DNA of 8,273 bases, taken from the NCBI GenBank assembly GCA_964410215.1, contig CAYPHA010000125.1:1-8273 (forward strand). The letters are read 5' to 3'. The position numbers and the translations under genes are program-made. This stretch comes from CAYPHA01 sp964410215 (GTDB lineage Bacteria; Calditrichota; Calditrichia; Calditrichales; CAYPHA01). The notes below the pieces were generated by a model. That model made no database searches and was not told where the DNA came from. It saw only the letters and a program-made list of their open reading frames with translations. Positions within the stretch are counted from its first letter, which is position 1. The number at the start of each line of letters is the position of its first letter. Shown one piece after another: positions 5,740 through 8,273 of the stretch.

Positions 5740-7218
5740 CTATTTAGAGAGAACCAATCCGTAAACACCAGCCGGATGGATGACAATATCAACCCGCCGG
5801 TTGGCAGCTCGACCGGTCGCTGTTTCGTTCGTTGCGATGGGCTTGCTTTCTCCGTAACCGATGGCTTCAATTTGAGAATCAATAATACTGGAATTGGCTA
5901 TAATATATTGTTTTACCGCTTCGGCACGCTCTTTTGATAGTTGCAGGTTCAGCGCATCGCCGCCGTACGAATCCGTATTGCCCAGAACGGAGACGGTAGC
6001 ATCCGGGAAAGAGTTGACGGCATCGCGCACTTTAGTCAGCAAGCCAAAGGATTTTTGCTCGATGGTTGACTTGGCGGTGGGGAAATTCAGCCCAACCAGG
6101 CGGATAATGATATCATTACCCTCGCGCAAAACTCTGGCTTCTTCGCGATTGAATGATTGTTCCATTCCGGCAAATAGCTCGCGTGTTTTAGCCTGACTGG
6201 CGATTTGCTGTGCCAGCGCAGATTTCTCTTGCGCTTCGCTGCCCAACTGGCGCTCCAGGAGAGCGTTTTCCTGTTGGTATGCGTACAAGTCCTGGCTTAG
6301 TTTTTCGACTTTATCCTTGCTCGTGGTGGCTGAAGCGATGATCTCCTGGGTGGTTTTTCCAAAACCCGCGTCAAACGAAGCGACCAGACCCATTTTATCG
6401 GAAATTTGCTGCAAAGGTTTTTCCGAAGTCAGCATAAGGTCTTCCCAGCTTTGATCATTATCTTTCATCTGCTTGATGGCGTTTGCCAGATAAATGGCAT
6501 GTTTGGCCTCATAGTTGGCTCGCTGCGCCAGACCGCGCGCCACATCGGTATCGTAACGATTCTCATTCAGCTCTTTTTCAGCCTGCTTAACGAGCTGTTG
6601 CGCACGTTTCAGGGTTTTAGGGGCGCGGTCTTCGACGTCCAGATCTTCAGCCTTTTTCAATAGCATGTTGGTCTCAGCGAGATAATTGGCTTTAATAGCC
6701 GTCAACTCGGCCTGGCGGTAGAGTGTTTCTGCTTTGCCGGCTTCTTCCCGGGCGTCATTGACATCCCCGTCTTCCAGTTGCTCAGCGGCTGATTTGAATT
6801 TCTTTTCTGCTTCAACCCAAAGTTTTTTTGAAAATTTGGCTGCCTCAGTGAATTGTGCATCACTTCGTGCTTTCATTGCGTTCGGAAAGGTGACCTCAGC
6901 CAGCTTTGTAGCCTCGATGGCTTTTTGAAAATAAGCACTTGATTCGTTAAGGTATTTGCGAATATCATCCAGGTTTTTTCCCTGTTTAAGATCCGCTTCC
7001 GCCTTTTTATAGCGTTTCATCGCTTCGCCGAAGTTATCGGGCGCCAGAACGTCTGCCTGTGCTTCTTTCGCTGCCTGCATCGCCGCATTGGCATCCTTAA
7101 AAAGGATGTTTTTTACTTCCTGCGCTGTCAGGTCGCCCGCAGTTGCCATCAATAAAATAGCGAGGAATGCAATGGCGATTCTGAGGGCCGGGTTAAAGAA
7201 TTTTGGTTTATTAAACAT
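5740..7218 (-). CDS. OmpA-family protein with three DUF4398-like helical repeats
   Basis: 492 residues. Residues 1-32 are a signal peptide (KPK, hydrophobic stretch IAIAFLAILLMATAG, likely cut near LTA/QE). There is no lipobox cysteine, so the mature protein should be periplasmic rather than a lipoprotein. Residues about 43-110, 113-180 and 182-248 are three alanine/lysine/glutamate-rich helical repeats of DUF4398 type, each with an AE..(L/F)..A pattern and an acidic turn such as LKQGKNLDD or LEDGDVNDA. Residues about 300-345 are coiled coil. Residues about 365-482 are an OmpA C-terminal peptidoglycan-binding domain: GNTDSYGG (D416), NLQLSKERAEAV (R431, fifteen residues after D416, the spacing of the diaminopimelate-binding pair in OmpA), GYGESKPIATNETATGRAANRRVDI. 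The expected role is tying an envelope structure to peptidoglycan. No N-terminal beta-barrel is present. It follows a strong ribosome site and is followed by two stem-loops. Confidence 0.93.
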   Translation of the reverse strand: MFNKPKFFNPALRIAIAFLAILLMATAGDLTAQEVKNILFKDANAAMQAAKEAQADVLAPDNFGEAMKRYKKAEADLKQGKNLDDIRKYLNESSAYFQKAIEATKLAEVTFPNAMKARSDAQFTEAAKFSKKLWVEAEKKFKSAAEQLEDGDVNDAREEAGKAETLYRQAELTAIKANYLAETNMLLKKAEDLDVEDRAPKTLKRAQQLVKQAEKELNENRYDTDVARGLAQRANYEAKHAIYLANAIKQMKDNDQSWEDLMLTSEKPLQQISDKMGLVASFDAGFGKTTQEIIASATTSKDKVEKLSQDLYAYQQENALLERQLGSEAQEKSALAQQIASQAKTRELFAGMEQSFNREEARVLREGNDIIIRLVGLNFPTAKSTIEQKSFGLLTKVRDAVNSFPDATVSVLGNTDSYGGDALNLQLSKERAEAVKQYIIANSSIIDSQIEAIGYGESKPIATNETATGRAANRRVDIVIHPAGVYGLVLSK

Positions 7219-7223
7219 GATGT

Positions 7224-7229
7224 CTCCTT
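7224..7229 (-). promoter_or_regulatory. ribosome binding site of the OmpA-family gene
   Basis: Minus-strand AAGGAG, five bases before the ATG at 7218. It is the strongest correctly spaced site in the window and fixes the start of the 492-residue protein. It fits a highly expressed envelope protein. Confidence 0.8.
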
Positions 7230-7344
7230 AAATGTTGATATATGTATTGTGATCTGCACGAACACCAATTACTGATTTTCACATTTATTCTATTAAACCA
7301 GTGTGGCTTGTTTGTCCGCTAAAAAATGTATTTTTGATTTTGCA

Positions 7345-7355
7345 ACCTCCTTTCT
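7345..7355 (-). promoter_or_regulatory. strong Shine-Dalgarno-like sequence without an obvious start codon
   Basis: On the minus strand this reads AGAAAGGAGGT, a nearly complete match to the 16S rRNA tail complement, and better than the sites in front of the annotated genes. It lies in the gap between the Lmo0937-type gene and the OmpA-family gene. No ATG, GTG or TTG follows at 5-10 bases; the nearest candidates are a TTG immediately adjacent (too close) and an ATC seven bases downstream. It may be left over from a lost gene, or chance. Confidence 0.35.
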
Positions 7356-7377
7356 CTAAAACATGAAACGTGATTGC

Positions 7378-7530
7378 CTACGACTTTAATTTTCGTTGCT
7401 GGTAGATTTTGACCAGCAATACAACGATGGCTCCGACCAGGAGAAGATGAATTAATCCTCCAAGTGTGTAGCAGCCAAGCAATGTCAGCAGCCATAAGGT
7501 GCAAAGAATGACAAAAATGGTCCAAAGCAT
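7378..7530 (-). CDS. Lmo0937-type small membrane protein
   Basis: A 50-residue gene with ATG at 7530 and TAG at 7378-7380. It begins MLWTIFVILCTLWLLTLLG, continues with CYTLGGLIHLLLVGAIVVLL, and ends in a basic tail VKIYQQRKLKS. This is the layout of the Lmo0937-family membrane proteins: MLWTI start, a first hydrophobic helix, a short YTLGG turn followed by (I/L)-H, a second helix and a short positive tail. Two transmembrane helices are predicted, at about residues 2-18 and 25-42, with a basic C-terminus likely cytoplasmic. AAAGGA (7538-7543) lies seven bases before the start. Family function is unknown; members are frequently near general-stress or envelope genes, as here, where it sits between the lysine-rich protein and the OmpA-family gene. 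A longer open frame covers this stretch out of phase and is a shadow. Confidence 0.88.
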   Translation of the reverse strand: MLWTIFVILCTLWLLTLLGCYTLGGLIHLLLVGAIVVLLVKIYQQRKLKS

Positions 7531-7617
7531 ATTTTATTCCTTTCCGGTAACTTTGTAATTGACTATTAACGATACAGGAGCAAAGCAATCCCAATCCAAA
7601 CCTTACTTTATTTACAA

Positions 7618-7986
7618 TCACTTCTGCTGCCTTGGCTTTTTCTTTGTCCTGGCAACCGAACCCTTATCTGTTTTTGCCTTAGAAATGTGGCCCTTCCTGG
7701 TCACCTTTATCTCCAGTTTGTCATCACTGATGTCTTGTCTCAAGACTTTAATTTTAGCAATTAAATTTATTACCTTCGGATTTTGCCGGATATCCTTTTT
7801 TGTTCCTTCGTTGATTAGTTTGTCGACCTCGATACCCAGTTCCTGATAGGTGTGATGTAAAGATTTATTAGTATCCATTATGTCTAACTTGCTCTTCCCG
7901 ATCTTAAAATATTTGCGGGTTGTAGCCGCAGCACCGGACAGTTCGTCCTGCACGGTCTTTTTGATATTTTGCCAATTTGTTGTCAT
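7618..7986 (-). CDS. lysine-rich small protein of unknown function
   Basis: 122 residues, ATG start preceded by GGGAG (7996-8000) nine bases upstream, so the start is well supported. No signal peptide or membrane segment is visible. Residues 1-60 look helical and contain a motif reading KYFKIGKSKLDI, then YQELGIEVDKLI, which resembles many unnamed small bacterial proteins with a (Y/F)-x-KIGK-x-KL-(D/E)-I pattern followed by an (E)LG-x-x-V segment. Residues 66-92 look like a second helical segment. Residues 94-122 form a very basic low-complexity tail (VTRKGH, then many K/R with S, T, Q), which could bind nucleic acid or anionic surfaces. I do not recognise a function. The neighbours upstream and downstream are small stress/envelope-type genes on the same strand, so a role in the same response is plausible but is only inference. 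Confidence 0.75.
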   Translation of the reverse strand: MTTNWQNIKKTVQDELSGAAATTRKYFKIGKSKLDIMDTNKSLHHTYQELGIEVDKLINEGTKKDIRQNPKVINLIAKIKVLRQDISDDKLEIKVTRKGHISKAKTDKGSVARTKKKPRQQK

Positions 7987-8092
7987 ATGTGTTATCTCCC
8001 TGCATGAAAATCTGACGTTATTTATTAAATAATGAATCCAGAGCCGAACACTCCAAGTTGTGAAGCATTAGTAACGCTCTGTGATTTATTTG

Positions 8093-8273
8093 CTATTTGA
8101 ATTTAGCATAAGCCTTTGAAAACCCATCCTTGAGTTCCGTCCAGCTTTTGTCGAGGCCCGCTTTCATATCGTCCCAGGCACCATCCCCGGCTTCTTGAAG
8201 TTGTTTTAACTTGTCATGCGTGACCTCCTTCTTCGCACGCAATTCATCGATCTGCTTATGCAGTTTGTTTTTC
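8093..8273 (-). CDS. sll1863-like stress-response coiled-coil protein, C-terminal part (5' end beyond window)
   Basis: The last 59 codons and a TAG stop of a gene entering from the right edge. The visible protein is charged and helical (alternating K/E/D/Q with leucines) and then has a tail reading GDGAWDDMKAGLDKSW, followed by ELKDGFSKAYAKFK. In the coiled-coil proteins annotated as the sll1863 stress-response family, a long K/E-rich coiled coil is followed by just this sort of tail: G-(D/A)-AW-(E/D)-(D/E)-(L/M)-KAG-(M/L)-(E/D)-KAW-L-K-(D/E)-A-F. The identification rests on recalled family pattern. The molecular role of this family is not established; members are linked to stress conditions and probably stay in the cytoplasm or at the membrane surface. 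The next gene downstream starts about 105 bases on, in the same direction, with two other small proteins often seen in stress clusters. Start codon and full length cannot be seen. Confidence 0.72.
   Translation of the reverse strand, partial: KNKLHKQIDELRAKKEVTHDKLKQLQEAGDGAWDDMKAGLDKSWTELKDGFSKAYAKFK

Noticed and set aside
5613..5882. 89-codon minus-strand open frame crossing the OmpA-family stop
   Set aside because: Most of it overlaps the conserved OmpA C-terminal domain in another frame, and the rest is made of the stem-loops.
7231..7330. Possible promoter before the OmpA-family gene (TTGGTG, 16-base spacer, TACATA)
   Set aside because: Each hexamer matches only half of the consensus, and AT-rich DNA gives many such pairs.
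7319..7621. 100-codon open frame on the minus strand covering the Lmo0937-type gene
   Set aside because: It is out of phase with the clear 50-residue membrane protein, has no family-like sequence, and its start overlaps the end of the preceding gene.
1..8273. CRISPR array, tRNA, rRNA, insertion sequence or phage genes
   Set aside because: No regularly spaced repeats, no cloverleaf or rRNA sequence, and no transposase or integrase motif were seen on either strand.

Overview
All recognisable genes in this 8.3 kb window are on the minus strand, so they are read from high to low coordinates. The window suggests a Gram-negative (diderm) bacterium. It carries a periplasmic OmpA-family peptidoglycan-binding protein with a signal peptide, and clear Shine-Dalgarno sequences precede several genes. 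By eye the base composition is moderate and slightly AT-rich. The mix of small stress-type proteins (sll1863-like coiled coil, Lmo0937-type membrane protein, SHOCT protein) with an OmpA/DUF4398 protein and a GT4/GH130 pair resembles what is found in Bacteroidota, Calditrichota and related environmental lineages. That placement is inference and cannot be settled from this window.

Right part (8273 to 5740): an envelope/stress cluster. It holds the 3' end of an sll1863-like coiled-coil protein, a 122-residue lysine-rich protein of unknown function, a 50-residue two-helix membrane protein of the Lmo0937 type, and a 492-residue OmpA-family protein whose periplasmic part contains three helical repeats of DUF4398 type. 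A perfect 13-bp stem-loop follows the last gene and probably ends this unit.

Middle part (5412 to 2162): a two-gene carbohydrate operon. A 760-residue protein joins an N-terminal GT4 glycosyltransferase to a C-terminal helical domain with conserved acidic and aromatic motifs. Its stop overlaps the start of a GH130-family protein (mannoside phosphorylase family) by four bases. The two are very likely translationally coupled and act on the same, probably mannose-containing, glycan or oligosaccharide. Nothing in the window says which.

Left part (1883 to 208): a 72-residue SHOCT-domain membrane protein, then a decayed region. A GAF-like N-terminal fragment runs out of frame into the remains of a B12-binding radical SAM gene. 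That gene has lost most of its 5' domain, carries a deletion/frameshift at an A-rich junction, and has an in-frame TAA before its last 79 codons. The remaining 207 bases hold small inverted repeats and no gene.
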